A stretch of DNA of 64,000 nucleotides from Mycocentrospora acerina (lineage: Eukaryota; Ascomycota; Dothideomycetes; Pleosporales), in assembly GCA_022701365.1 (NCBI GenBank), contig JAKUHH010000177.1, positions 62,001 through 126,000 on the forward strand, read 5' to 3'. Below are positions 1-11,789 of the stretch, piece by piece. Within the stretch, counting starts at the first letter, position 1. Every line of letters begins with the position of its first letter. The position numbers were made by a program, and so were the translations under genes. Below the pieces are notes generated by a model. The model was not told the origin of the DNA. It saw only the letters and a list, made by a program, of their open reading frames with translations, and did not search any database.

Positions 1-2314
1 AAAGATATTTTTGATAGATTGGATCGCTGGAGACGAGATAGAGAAACTTTCAAATGCTCGGGCTGGCTTGAGGTGCCTGATGATGGATAAGATGAGCAAA
101 TGACGAAAGACGTGGTTCGCCTTTATATGCAATTCGGGTCCTAACGGCGTTACTAAATAGATTTACTAGAGCCGTGCGGTACTTCACCATCTAATTGCAC
201 GATTCAATAATTTCACTGGTAAACTTGGCGTTTAAGAATCATAGCACACCCTAGCGAAGTGCTAATGACCCAAGAGTTTGACGCGCCAGCAAGATTATAG
301 TAAGGTTCTGTTTGTTAGGCTTGGAATCTATCTGCTGAATGGTAATTACGACTTCTTGCACAGCACGAGTGAAAAGTGATTAGGCAAGTGCTTTCCATAC
401 TCTTGCTAATGCCATCAACACGCAGTTTATCCTATATTTCTTCAGCTTGAAAAGGCTCATCTTAATGCACAGGTTTGATTCGGCTTTAGTCTCGGCTTCA
501 GTTTTGAAGCCTAAGTCCAAAGTTGCCGGCTGCCCAATGGAATTCACTGGAGCTTTCTATCGCCTATCGGAATTTTTTCGTCCGTTAATCATTTGGGACT
601 AGTTGAGAAGTAGAGGTGACGAAGTCTGTTGCCTGAGGTGTCCAAAAGAATTATATGTGCAGACAGGGGTTGCTCCACTTTTACTTGCGTATATCGTATT
701 AGAAAAGATGTCCCTCAAGAACACCCGACATGATTAACTTCATGCCTTCGCTCTTCAATGACTAAACCAGATCTTGTTAGGTCGCCCTAAAATGCGACTC
801 CTCCCGCCTAACTATGGCTGCTTTTACTTCTCGTCACAAAAACAATGAAGACTCGGAAGGCTATCTGCCTGATTAAATGGTCTTTGCCGGCAGCGGACAA
901 GCATAATTGAATTTTACAGATTGAGGGAATCATGTCTTAAGATACTACAGTAACTTTATACAAATATAATTGACGCGAGAGGCCACGAACAACAAAGTGG
1001 ATAACTTGGGTCCCAGACGAGCCGATAGGTAAATAGCAGTTAAGATAAAGCTGCCTAACCCCCCATAATGTCTAAATTTACAGCGAAGTTGCCCGAAATA
1101 ATTTTTTCATTTGCGGATCGTCTGATTGGCGTTATGTAGTCAGAGGTCTACATGTTAATAACAGAGTTTCTATTTTATCGGTCTCTACGAAGCTGTCCCG
1201 CTATGTAGTGCAACCAAGCAGGCTCACCTTCTTCTTATTATCTGTGCGGTGATTTATGCTCAATAAATGCGTTTCAGGCATGGTGCTCTTCGAGTGCGAA
1301 ACCGAAACGATGAACCAAATTTTCGGAAGCGATATCTAGGCAACCGTATCTACCGTATTGCGCTTAAGGGCATGCCTAGGTCTGTGCTGTGTCCGTGCGC
1401 GTGATGATCACCTTCGTATGATGCAACCTCAACACTCTAAGGTGTATCCCAAGACTTCAACTAAGCAACCTATTTTTAATTGAAATTTTATGTCACAGTT
1501 TTATCCAAATGTGTCAGGCAAATATAAAGGTAATAGCATTTAAAAAATTGGTTTTGAGTAGAATAGCTTACATTTTAGCCTTACAACACTTTTATTAGCG
1601 TTAACTTCGCCGATAGCAACAACAAGCCCTTCAAATGTCTGTTGTACTTGAACCTCCAACGATATCGTAAATATAGAGCATCTTTACGTGAGTAAAGTCA
1701 GCACAACCTGCTACCAGAGAGCCCACCCGTGGAATTCTCTCTGAGGAGCTATGGAGGCAGTGGCGATATACGTTCAGGATCCAGTTTTCTTTCCTAAATT
1801 TCAAACAATACAGGAATGTTCGCTATTCAGAGCATTCTGATTTTTTTCTCAATCTCTAAATTCCGGACTTTGTTCACTTGTATTAATACAGAGCCTTTTG
1901 AATATAAAGACAAAGTTTACTTCTGGTTTCACCCTCGCCCATCATCAGCTTTATACGTTGTAATTTTAATTCAAACCTTCGACACATTCTTAATTTGTAT
2001 CATTGTTACATCAATCAAATTTTGAACATCAGGTAGCACTAAACTCTGTTCATAGAGTTCTTTAGAAAAATGACATGGCTGTGAACAATTGAATAATTAT
2101 AGCAAACCACCACTTGTATATGTATGATTCAGATCAATTTACAACAATATCAGCTTCTTTCTTTCCGCTGAACCTCATCTACGCTCCATTTGCAGTTTCT
2201 TACAAGCCCTTTCTATAATGAGCTTCACTGTTGATAATTACTAGCGATGGTTGCTGACCAGAAGATCAAACGTGTATGGCAAGGTTAAGATGATAATATT
2301 GAATCTCCGCTTTC
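1..2314. other. AT-rich gene-free block
   Basis: I see no credible gene here. The longest open frame (1816-2025, + strand) is low-complexity and hydrophobic and resembles nothing I know. Stop codons are frequent in all six frames. The base composition is visibly AT-richer than the region after 12,450, as in the repeat-derived compartments of plant-associated dothideomycetes. I could not identify a particular transposon. Confidence 0.5.
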
Positions 2315-2433
2315 ACATACGACCACAGGACGTTGAAAACAAGGCTTCCCGTTCGCTCAGCCCTATTTAAGCAACGTACCGGCGGACTAGTAGTCAGGTG
2401 GGTGACCACTGGCGAATCCCCGCTGTTGTATGT
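2315..2433 (+). rRNA. 5S ribosomal RNA gene, copy 1
   Basis: This 119-base segment starts ACATACGACCA and ends GTTGTATGT, so the two ends pair as the closing helix of 5S rRNA. It contains the internal RNA polymerase III control region, including GGGTGACCACTGGCGAATCCC-like sequence near 2400-2420. A TTTTT tract follows directly as terminator. It differs from the copy at 11671-11789 at only two positions that I can see. Dispersed single 5S genes outside the rDNA array are normal in filamentous ascomycetes. Whether this copy is transcribed is not known. Confidence 0.93.
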
Positions 2434-5400
2434 TTTTGTTATTTTGCAGTTGCTTATATGTACTGGAAACCGCGGTCGCTGGAGGTGTGATTCGTCTGTT
2501 GATTAAGCTCTGTTTGAAAAGTTGGTTTTGGACAATTTGGCGTGGTATCGTACAGATGCGTTGCTAAAAATCTTCCTCGCAGGTAATATCACGCGCTGTG
2601 ATCAAAGTACTTTTATAAGTTCTCGCCGATGTTCATCTATAATTGGATAGGTGTGATTATTTACCCATATTTTAGGAGCTAGTGTGTGTTGACCCTCTGT
2701 CTTGACGTCACCTTGCCACAATTTAGTGGAGCTTCAATAGAGTCTTCTGCAGACACATTAGTACTGATTAGATGACTTTGTTCTTAGATGTTCAGAATAT
2801 TCGCGCATCGGCGGTGCTATTAACAAGTTTGCTTGTGGGTTCTAGGCTTTAGTGTCAGGAACACAAAGTTGCCAGGGACAGTACTGAAGGATGCTTTCAG
2901 TAGCTTCAGTCTTATCATGTGCACTAGAGCCTCTCTGAGAGCAAACCTCATATTTATCACATACACCGCTGATCTTCCAGCATTGGGCAACAACCTGACC
3001 TCGTACACCGGTGCATGCTTGGATGACAGCTAGACCAGACAGTCTATCCCGGAGAGCAATTTCAGTCATAACCAAACGCAATTGATCTCTAGCCGTGAGG
3101 CTAGTAGATTGATATATTCTGCGCGATAGAAACACTAAAGGCCAGATTCTCTACTAACAGCGTCGTCTGTGAAATAGATCTAGGCGTAAGTTATGATCTA
3201 CATCAACTAAAGATGGCCTTTCTGCACTAATTTCATCCCTCATCCAGTGCCATGGAACTTCTCCTATGTTTCGAAAATTAGGATTCTTTTATTGATGCTA
3301 GAAACCCTCAAACTTCACATAGCAAGCAAGTAAAATTCTAGGACTAAGAACAAGTGTATTCCTAGTTAGTAATGGACAAGTTGTTGCCCTTCTGAGTAAG
3401 ATTCTTCAAACTTCTATATATTAGCTTCCCAGTAAACTTGATAGTGCTAGAATAAAAAAGAGAGGAATAAACTTTACTTCTTGTTTCAACTCAACCTACA
3501 GAGGCACTCTGAACTTAGGAATGACCTCCGTCAAGCCTCGACAGGGTATATTCCTGACAATTGAAGGTTGCTTCGATTTAATGAAGAAGAATCGACGAAA
3601 GTATATTTAAAGATTAGACGTGAGCTTCGAGGTTTCAATTCCCTGAAAAAATAGGGATATATGTAACCATAAGATATTGAAAGTTTTTCCTCTTGTTTCG
3701 CCTTTTTTGTGATGGTTCTATGTGCGGTCTAAAGAATGTAGGTATAGTTTTCATAATTTAGCACTAAATGATCAGACATTAACATCGACCATAGCTTCGA
3801 AGTAATACTCATTTTTCCATAGTTAAATGACATTGTTCAAGGATTTTCGATAATAATTTTCTCTGTTCTTAGATCGGAGTTATTCCAAACACAATGGCAA
3901 TGACCCATCCTCCTCCCTAAAAGCAACCATTTGTGTAGTGGTACTAATTCCTCCAGCCATTTTTATCTCACTACTAAGCTAATGAGCACTAATGATTGGA
4001 TCTGATTTTAAAGGCAAATCCTAACATTAGAATGAAGATGAGTGTAAATTTACAATTCTGCGTTAGCATGCGAGTCCGAGTGTCACACGGCGTCCACTCA
4101 TATCTGTGAACTGAATGGAAGAAACTACCAATGTGAGTAAACAATCAGGAGGAACTTGTTGTATTATTTGGAGTATAGGACTCGAAGACTATATAGGAGT
4201 TGAGTGCTCACGTGCTTGCACACGTGCCTGCAGACGTGCTCTCACACGTGCAGGCTGACAACCAAGTACTCTGAAGTATATAAAACATCTGGAAAATCTT
4301 AATTTGATAGGTACCGTCTGCTACTATCTCATCTCCTTTAATGCTTAGCCAAGTTTTCAGGATAGTCACCGTGAAACAGCGTTGATGGCGAGCGTGCATT
4401 CTAAAAGGCGCTTCAGCCAATCTAATGTGTCTTTGACTGAAATATTGTTAGCTAAACAAATAAGCAACTTTGGAATAAACTGTTAGTTGTGGTAGCCATG
4501 AGGGTCCCACTACTTAGATTGAACTCGGCAGCTATCCGGACACAAACAGTCGCATACAAACATTTCGGCAGCTCTGTCCCGCTACTGCAGCCTCTAAAAC
4601 ACGAAAAGTTTAGTAAATAATAAAATTATCAGTTTGCTCTCAACCACTTCAAATCGTCAAAACTCTCAGATATCAACACAGATTACTTTTATTCTTTTGT
4701 CCAAAAAAAGTTACGGCAAGCAAACATTGTGAATGGATGTTGATTTGTTTGAGAAGTTTCTTACTCAGACTTTGTTTGCACAGTTTATACAATTCTTCCA
4801 AATCAAGATGATCATCGCTACAACTTTGTCAGTTTCAACATTCCCACAGTCACTAAAACCCACGTGTGAACAGGACTAAGCATACCTACAGGCGTGATAA
4901 AGCGAAGGTTTTATGTATTCCCCTCTCATCGCTAGGCGAGTTTAAGCTTATTTAAAATTATCCTCTTGTTCGCTGGTCTGCACAACCTTTCAGATTATTT
5001 AATTTTGCTGTTCAATGACAAGCTTACTGTCAGTAACAGTATTAGAAGCAGCTGGTATCTGCAATAATTACTATGGGCGCTCTATCAAGACTCTGGGAAA
5101 CATACATATTTCATCTTGCTTACATTTACCTGTGGCTATTTCCCAAAGATTTAGTGATCTGGTGGCTAGGTGGTCTGTCTGCATATTTAGAGTCAATTAT
5201 AAGATCGGTCACCACATGCCATGTGTACCGAAACAGACGTGTGGCTGCCTGATTGCAAACATTTTCGCTATTAAAACGAGATTCGAAGTACACGAGTTCC
5301 GATTTTGTGGTACGTGCGACCTAATCTGTTTAAATGGCTCATCTTCTCCCTAATTGCCCGATACAGGTTTTATCTCGCGATAAATGGCGAGCGTAAAAAA

Positions 5401-5700
5401 ATACTAGTGTAGTAAAACGATTTCATTATGCGTCACAATGAAAGTAATTGCACCAGTCTGGAATGATGCGCCTGGAATCCTAGTTTGTGTGTTGTCAATA
5501 ATCAAACTAGCTTAGTTCCACAAATTCACAGACGTATAGTTAGCTTATCGTGGGCTGTGCATCTTCTCCTTACCTAATTTACCCACAAGGTATAAGGCTG
5601 AGCATTTCCTTCCGGTGAAGCCCATCCTTCAATTTCATCACAGACTTTCAAGAAGAATATCAAACGCACATAATATCGCTTCTCTTTTACCTGTGCAGAC
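2434..5700. other. AT-rich block with possible gene relics
   Basis: No intact gene is visible. On the minus strand, 2820-3135 reads as two overlapping frames, one with a segment LRLVMTEIALRDRLSGLA that looks protein-like (possibly the helical middle region of a Zn2Cys6 regulator), but it breaks quickly. A 112-codon frame at 5015-5353 is unrecognised. A short CACGTG array sits at 4209-4256. The rest shows nothing I can name. Confidence 0.35.
4209..4256. repeat. Four-unit 12-bp array carrying CACGTG
   Basis: Four consecutive 12-bp units start at 4209, 4221, 4233 and 4245. Three begin CACGTG and one begins GACGTG, and most continue GCNTGCA or similar. CACGTG is the palindromic E-box bound by bHLH factors, and the units also form overlapping inverted repeats. 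No gene start lies close downstream, so a regulatory role is not supported by context. Confidence 0.7.
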
Positions 5701-6756
5701 ATGGGATTGATACCTAATGATAAAAAACTGAGCATGTGCTGTTCCGTATGCAACTGCTTGGGGTACTGCGATAGGCAAATACATGGCGTGCTTCATCGTC
5801 CTAGCCTTAAGGTTCTAACCGATCGTTCATATGAAGACTTTAGAATATCAGCTTTGCAAGGATGTCGTTACTGTGATGCCACTTTACAAAATTTTGTGCT
5901 GCTACAGTACATGGGAAAAGGGATGCAGGTTGAGCTTCTGCTGTACATACAATCATCAACCGAACTACACTCGTTAGCCAACAAGGACGTTTACGATGTT
6001 GTGGAAATCTACTCAAGCTCCGGTAAGCCTAGCTAACTAGTAATTTTCTTACGAAGCTGAGAATAAAAGCTAATTAATTGCTACTCTTTAGACACGCATT
6101 ATTCCCATCCTACAGTAGACAATGACGCACCAAGAATGTTGAGCCTGAACATGGCAATAAACTTCTTGAGGAAGAATTATTACAGGTGTATCATTGAGCA
6201 TAAAGAGTGCCGTCAGAAACCAGTATTCCTACCCAAACGGGTCGTCGATGTCTCCAAAACTCGATACCGCTTAGTCGAGCCACCTTATGGTACAAGGGGT
6301 ATATACACGGCTCTATCGTACTCATGGGGTATCAAAGGGTTTGCAATGGCTACTTACGGAAATTATGAAAAATTGAAGTTTGGATTCGATCGAGAAACAT
6401 TGCCTGTAGTTTTTCAAAATGCGGCAGCTATGGCTCAAAACCTTCATATTCACTACCTTTGGATTGATAATTTGTATATAATTCAAGATAATAAAATAGA
6501 CTGGGAAGAACAAGCTGAAAGGATAAGCGAAATTTTCGAAGATGCAGCCATAACATTTACCGCATCTTCATCGCCTAACCCAGAACAAACCTTGTTTAAG
6601 ATGAGAGAATCTTGGTATGAAGAGATAGAATTGATTAGTGTACCTGAAGGAGGGTCTACTGGTGTTTTGTTCAAGGCAAGAAAAAAGATTGCTCGAGGAA
6701 TTCACGCCAAAACTGGACGAGTGGCAAGCATGGACTTAAATCTGGCCGTTGCATGA
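5701..6756 (+). pseudogene. Truncated HET-domain (heterokaryon incompatibility) gene
   Basis: Two exons (5701-6022 and 6092-6756, intron GTAAGC...TTTAG) join in frame to give 328 residues. A cysteine-bearing N-terminal region (CSVCNCLGYCD, later GCRYC) precedes the HET domain, which shows YTALSYSWG and WIDNLYIIQDN, variants of the usual ALSYxWG and WIDxLCIxQ motifs, followed by ISEIFEDAAITFTAS. HET proteins normally continue with an AWTLQE-type motif and a long variable C-terminus. Here the frame ends shortly after residue 300, and a TIR element begins 77 bp beyond the stop. The family triggers programmed cell death after non-self fusion. I infer a broken copy, although a short functional product cannot be excluded. 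Confidence 0.75.
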
Positions 6757-6832
6757 TGTACTGAAGCTAGATTTTAGAAAGAAAAAACAGGTTATCAAAA
6801 GCATAACCTATCAACAAGGTCTTACTTTGTTA

Positions 6833-6978
6833 CCCCGCAGAAGTATAAGCCATTTGCCACTTGTGATCGCGTTAAAGGGTGCTCTAGGATTGGTTGATAG
6901 CCTTAGCCAGCAAATCTGACGAATAAAAGGATTTGCCTCAAAGCAACGAAAGTGAAAAATGGCTTATGCTTCGGGGGG
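6833..6978. mobile_element. Short TIR element (MITE-like), TA-flanked
   Basis: The 146-bp segment has imperfect terminal inverted repeats of about 30 bp. The left end runs CCCCGCAGAAGTATAAGCC and continues ATTTGCCACTT. The reverse complement of the right end runs CCCCCCGAAGCATAAGCC, then ATTTTTCACTT. It is flanked on both sides by TA (6831-6832 and 6979-6980), the target duplication of Tc1/mariner-type elements. It has no coding capacity, so it would depend on a transposase elsewhere. It lies directly downstream of the truncated HET gene. The family name is unknown to me. Confidence 0.65.
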
Positions 6979-7667
6979 TAGCATAGTAGAAATAGACTGA
7001 TCATGATGAAAGCTTAGTCGCTTCATTGACGCCGTAGTCTGAATTCAGTCATATTTCCATGACGCTACAAAGCCTTTCAATATACCGCTGTGTTTTTGTG
7101 CATCGCTAGGTACGGTCACAAATCGGACTCTAGCTGTGCACGAGGAACCTCCATCGTCGAAGTGGACCCAGCTATGCTCAGCATCAATGATCCAACCCAA
7201 GAAATCATAACTGAAAGTCACTAAGTGAACCTTAAAGGGGGGTTTTTTGCACCTAGCACTCTATTCTGCACAACGGGTGGCGAGGTGTAGGAGGCCCCGC
7301 CCAAAGAGTCAGCAATTTCACAACAGAGGCGTTAATCTCGTCTCAAATATCTATTACAAAATTGAGAGCCTTTGCTTCGGGTACCAACTTTTTAATCCTA
7401 TTTGATCCTTCTTGTACTCCAGAGAGACAATGCATTCAGACTTCCTGGGATCTAAAACCTAGGAATCGCTTATGTGCTGCCGGCTTGAGAACACTTATAA
7501 CAGCAATACTAATCCCGCAGTTACGTTACCGTCCTCCATACGAAAAATATATTCTCAACTTCAGCAAGTATTACTACGATTATTTAAAGTAGTGACCAGT
7601 TGAAATGTAAGAACTCGTCAGCGGATTGATAGACAAGATTGATCGCAATGACATTGTACATCGAACC
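6979..7667. other. Gene-free spacer
   Basis: Nothing recognisable. A frame open through 7608-7667 runs into the next relic gene and may be an earlier exon of it (it reads ELVSGLIDKIDRNDIV just before the first ATG), but no upstream exon or start is clear. Confidence 0.35.
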
Positions 7668-8835
7668 ATGGAGCATCTTAACTTCAATACAGAAAACAAG
7701 TCACCAGTAGAACAATCCGATGAGAATGGCGTCAAGAAAATTGCTTCAACAGATGTGTCCAAGGAATATGTCACATCTCAACGTAATGGACTTTAAGATG
7801 CATAGGGCAATATGTTCTCACTAATTATAAACAGTTATAGAGCAATTGCCTCATGCAAAACAAAACGTTGCAACGGAAATCACGAGAGTCCCTCAACAGG
7901 TCTACAACCCGAGTGAAGAGAACAAACCCCCAATGTCTCCTCAGAAGAATACCTTGAAGCGTCTTAGCGATCTTCTCCATAAGAGAATTTCGTCTGGAGA
8001 AAGCTCTAAAAAGGGACACGAAAGAGTTCGGTCTGAGGATTTTTTGTTCTTCTCAAATACAAAAAAATCTAATGACGAATTGTCTCTACGGAAAACCCAC
8101 TCAGCCGCCCTTGATTCACGCCATGACAAGGATGAAGAGCAGCATACATATCGGGATGAGGATACAGGTTGTACGCCACTACAACCCCCTATGACAGTAA
8201 TACAAAAGACTCATAGTCAAACTTCTGATCGAGATCGACTGGATTATCAACTCGCGGTAGCCCTAAAATACGAGCCTTCCACAAATCGAGTATTCGTATC
8301 AAGAGGCGACTTGAAGAACTTTGTTACGCAAGAGTCAGTAAATCGTGAGTTGTCAAGGATGGAGTACCTTCCGACAAAGATTTTGCGCCGCACTTGGCGG
8401 CCAGCTACATATGTTAGAATTGAATCGCCTCCAAAATATGAGAACACACGACGTGCGCAGGAGGGGCTGGTTCAGGGTATCGCGCCCCAATCTAACAAAG
8501 AGTGCTTTCAGCAAGTTATTACGATTCTGATGTTGATAGGTCGCTCAAAAAGAATATGGTCTTTTGTTAAAGAACGAGTTTCCGATGCAGATCTACCTCT
8601 GTCAAAAACGGATCGAGATGGGATCTTCGAGATCCATCGCTACCGTGATACACACATGCCACTAAGATGTCTTAAAAAAACAGAGAGACATAATTGAATT
8701 CGAAGCGTGGCAATGGTGCGTTCTCGTGCCTTCCTTCGGTGGGTCAGATGGAGATAAGAGTTTTTACCTCAAAGTTTTGAGCCACTTGAGTATTGTAGTT
8801 GCACCAGCACGGTATCCGATGTATAGGTAGTAACT
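7668..8835 (+). pseudogene. Frameshifted relic of a kinase-associated N-terminal protein
   Basis: An ATG at 7668 opens a first exon to 7782. A GTAATG...TATAG intron joins it in frame to 7841-8697. The charged, Ser/Lys-rich N-terminus is followed by a conserved-looking segment (FQQVITILMLIGRSKRIWSF, then DADLPL) like the region that precedes the kinase domain in a fungal protein family. The frame stops at 8697, but a +1 frame just past an A7 run at about 8672-8680 continues with EFEAWQWCVLVPSF, the expected next motif, to a stop near 8832. No kinase catalytic motifs follow. I read this as a decayed N-terminal half, with a one-base homopolymer insertion or a sequencing error. The family assignment is from memory. 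Confidence 0.5.
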
Positions 8836-9742
8836 GTGACTCCAAACGCTCAACATCTTAGCATAATACCCTAGCAGGTTTAATTCTCATGCAAAGGATT
8901 CATTGACTATCCATAATTTGCCCGTTGGGAATTGGTAACTCGCCTGCCAATGAGACAACATTGCGTTGACAATGTTTCAAATTAAGAAGGACTTCCAAAT
9001 CAGTAAGCGCGTTATTCTCTCATCGGAAGGCGCTTTTGCAAGTCCCTCACAAGCCCTGTTTCTAATGACGAAGATCTCTGAGCTTAATTACTTTAAGCCT
9101 TTACGGCCGTACGTGCATGGCGTAACAACTGCCGGATGTATCAGAAGATTTTTCATCAAGGCGAAACATCAACCCCATTTGCATATAATCAGGGGCAATG
9201 CTGGAACCAAATTAAAAATCCATTCTCATTCAATGCATTGACGTATAGGCTCTTTTGCTATGTACTCACATTCATGGAATTTCATAAAGATAATGCAGCT
9301 CAGATCATTGGTCGTTGCACAACATCAGAATTTAAAATTCACAAAGTAGCGATCCTGAATTGCGACATTCTCCCGGGCCCCATAATGCCTCTGGCGCGAC
9401 TGATCTTGGCGGCTAGGCATGATGTTTTCATGGGCCGACCTCGGGTAACAGACGTTTACATTGGGCGATCCTTTTAAAAGGGAAGAACAATTTACATGGG
9501 CTACTTCAGGAAGGTAGAAATTGCATCTAGGTTTTCAACGTTTAATATTACTTCAACGCATCCTTGTCATGCTCCGGAAGCAGAATCCTACGGAATGATC
9601 CTTCGGAATTCGGAAGTTCGTTATCTTTGATTGTCAAGTATAAAGAGTAAATGAAGCGTGTTGTAATTCCATAGCAGAAGTATCACTTCAGTTTTCCTCT
9701 TACATCCACCAACGAATATCCTTCTTCAACGAACCAGCCAAT
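8836..9742. other. Gene-free spacer
   Basis: Two overlapping unrecognised frames (8966-9241 and 9136-9477) have neither coding-like composition nor known motifs. From about 9650 the sequence becomes the pyrimidine-rich 5' flank of the secreted protein gene at 9743. Confidence 0.35.
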
Positions 9743-10241
9743 ATGCGTATCTCCTACGGCGTCCTTCTTACCGCCTCATCGGCCCTTGCTATCCCCATTC
9801 CATCTACATACACCTGGGGCTTCACCAACTGGTCCGGTAGTTGGTTCGGCATTGGCTGGGTTAACTTCCAAGTCAGCGCTCCGGCGGCCACCATTTCCGG
9901 CGTCACTGTTCCTGCGCTTTCGCTTGCTTCAATCTGCAATGTTGTTACCGATGATGCTTCTACTTCGGACTGTAGCTCTAAGATAGCTGGAGACAAGGGC
10001 CGGACTCTCACGGCCACGCTAAGGCCCTTTGACAACAACGTCAAGGGTGTGGAGGTAGACTTTGTTTATGGATTCACCAGTGGCGGAAAGTAAGTACCCG
10101 ATGAGCTGGAACATGAGCCTTAGACAATGATTTGCTAACCACGATTACTTTAGGAAATACGCTGTTGATACCTATGTTTCGCGCGCTGCAAACGGATATA
10201 CTGGATTCACCACCACTCCTCAGACACTTCGTCAAGTCTAA
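9743..10241 (+). CDS. Small secreted protein, candidate effector
   Basis: Exons 9743-10089 and 10154-10241 (GTAAGT donor, GCTAACC branch, TTTAG acceptor) encode 144 residues. The N-terminus has a clear signal peptide (MRISYGVLLTASSALA), followed by a mature part rich in Gly, Ser, Thr and Trp with only two cysteines (around residues 68 and 79). It matches no family I know. Its codons are GC-richer than the surrounding AT-rich compartment and the reading frame is intact, unlike its neighbours, which suggests maintenance by selection. Position next to repeat-rich DNA, small size and secretion are the usual signature of candidate effectors in plant-associated dothideomycetes. A role in host interaction is inference only. 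Confidence 0.75.
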
Positions 10242-11670
10242 AGAAAGAGAAGACCTAGCTGTCGTGCGATTCAAAGGCTATTCTGTCAATCATGAATCAA
10301 CTCATCGTGTAATTGTTGAACTGTCAAGCAGTCCCAACAGCATTTGTTTGACGGAAATGACTACAGCCAGCCAATGTGTACAAATAATGGTTGTAGTTGA
10401 TCTTATCAGGTTTCTAGATAAATTGTACATATTTCTTCGAATCAGCACCGGATGTATAGTAAACTCACCCTCGACTCTTTATAACTTGCCACATGTGCTT
10501 CTTTCATTGTATCTTCATGTTCCGCAGGTCAGCCACTCTGAGGGATGTAAATTTCATCCTTTCAAACCAAGATCATTTTGGTTTAAATTTGTCTCTTGTG
10601 TGGCCATCTTAATTTAATCAGCTGCTGTTCTTTTAAATAAATCGATTGGTAAAATATCTTTTCTGATCTTTCTTGTGACTATATTGTTGTATTTATTACC
10701 GAAGTATATACCTCTGCCATTCAATATGTTTTTCCACTGCTTTACTACTGAAAATCAAAGGATATTGGTCTGATGGTAGAATACTGTGTCGCGGCAGCTG
10801 AATACTGCAATGTTAGGTACAGTATCGTAGATGGGTTGACTCTACATGCCCAGGACAATGAACAACAAAAACCTCAGGAATGTTCAAAGCGATCAAGCTA
10901 TGCCGTCCAAAATTTAAGTAATAAAATTCCTATGGAAACTTGATAGAATGACAAAACATTAGGTGGAACATCCTCAGCTCAGCCGCAGCGTACACGGAGT
11001 CAGAGAAGCAATTCGAGAAACTACTGAAGTTTTGAACAAAGAGCTGGGATTTTGTGTTGAAATATGAACGCTTCACTAAGCGACCTAACAAGTCACATGA
11101 CCACTTATATATCTACTTCCATCTCCATTAGAATAGTCAATCTTTAATCAAATCATCTCTCATGAATCTCACTGCAACGTTCACTTCAACATTTTGTGCA
11201 CATGTTTTTTTTTGACGACAAGACTGTCTTAGCACTATTCCAAAACAAAAACAATGGCTGATGTTGTTAAATAATTAACAGAATTTTAATGAGAGTATTA
11301 AGAAGAACAGCAATTATCTGTTTCATATGACATTTTTTAATCTGTAAAATTCAAGAGAAGCTTTTTGATGGATCTTGACCGGGTAATACTCCTAAAAAAA
11401 GGTCGATAACAGCAATTACCAAAAGTCCAAGTTTATGAATTTCATTCGTTTATTACAGGGTATGTGTAGATTTAACAACAGCTGCTCTACAGGAAAGTTT
11501 GGTGCTATCTGATAGTACGGCGTAACAAAAGTGACAATATAAGTAATTTAATTGTTCTTTACCAATCCTATATGGTGTACATTTGGATGATATCAATTAC
11601 CTTGGCATGAGAACTGGGTCTTTCTCAGTTGTGTATTTGATACTTATATCCACAAAATCTGCAACTCTTC
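10242..11670. other. AT-rich gene-free spacer
   Basis: No coding region recognised. Open frames are short, and the composition returns to strongly AT-rich directly after the secreted protein gene. A frame at 10132-10617 mostly overlaps and then leaves the second exon of that gene and is not convincing. Confidence 0.4.
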
Positions 11671-11789
11671 ACATACGACCATAGGACGTTGAAAACAAGG
11701 CTTCCCGTTCGCTCAGCCCTATTTAAGCAACGTACCGGCGGACTAGTAGTCAGGTGGGTGACCACTGGTGAATCCCCGCTGTTGTATGT
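11671..11789 (+). rRNA. 5S ribosomal RNA gene, copy 2
   Basis: The segment has the same 119-base length as the copy at 2315-2433, with the same complementary ends and internal promoter. It differs by T for C at 11681-11686 (ACCATAGG) and T for C in the control region (CACTGGTGAATCC). A TATAT lies about 25 bp upstream, in the position where fungal 5S genes often have a TATA-like element, and TTTTTGTTTTTTTTT follows as terminator. The second substitution falls inside the box C region, so activity may be reduced. Confidence 0.92.
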
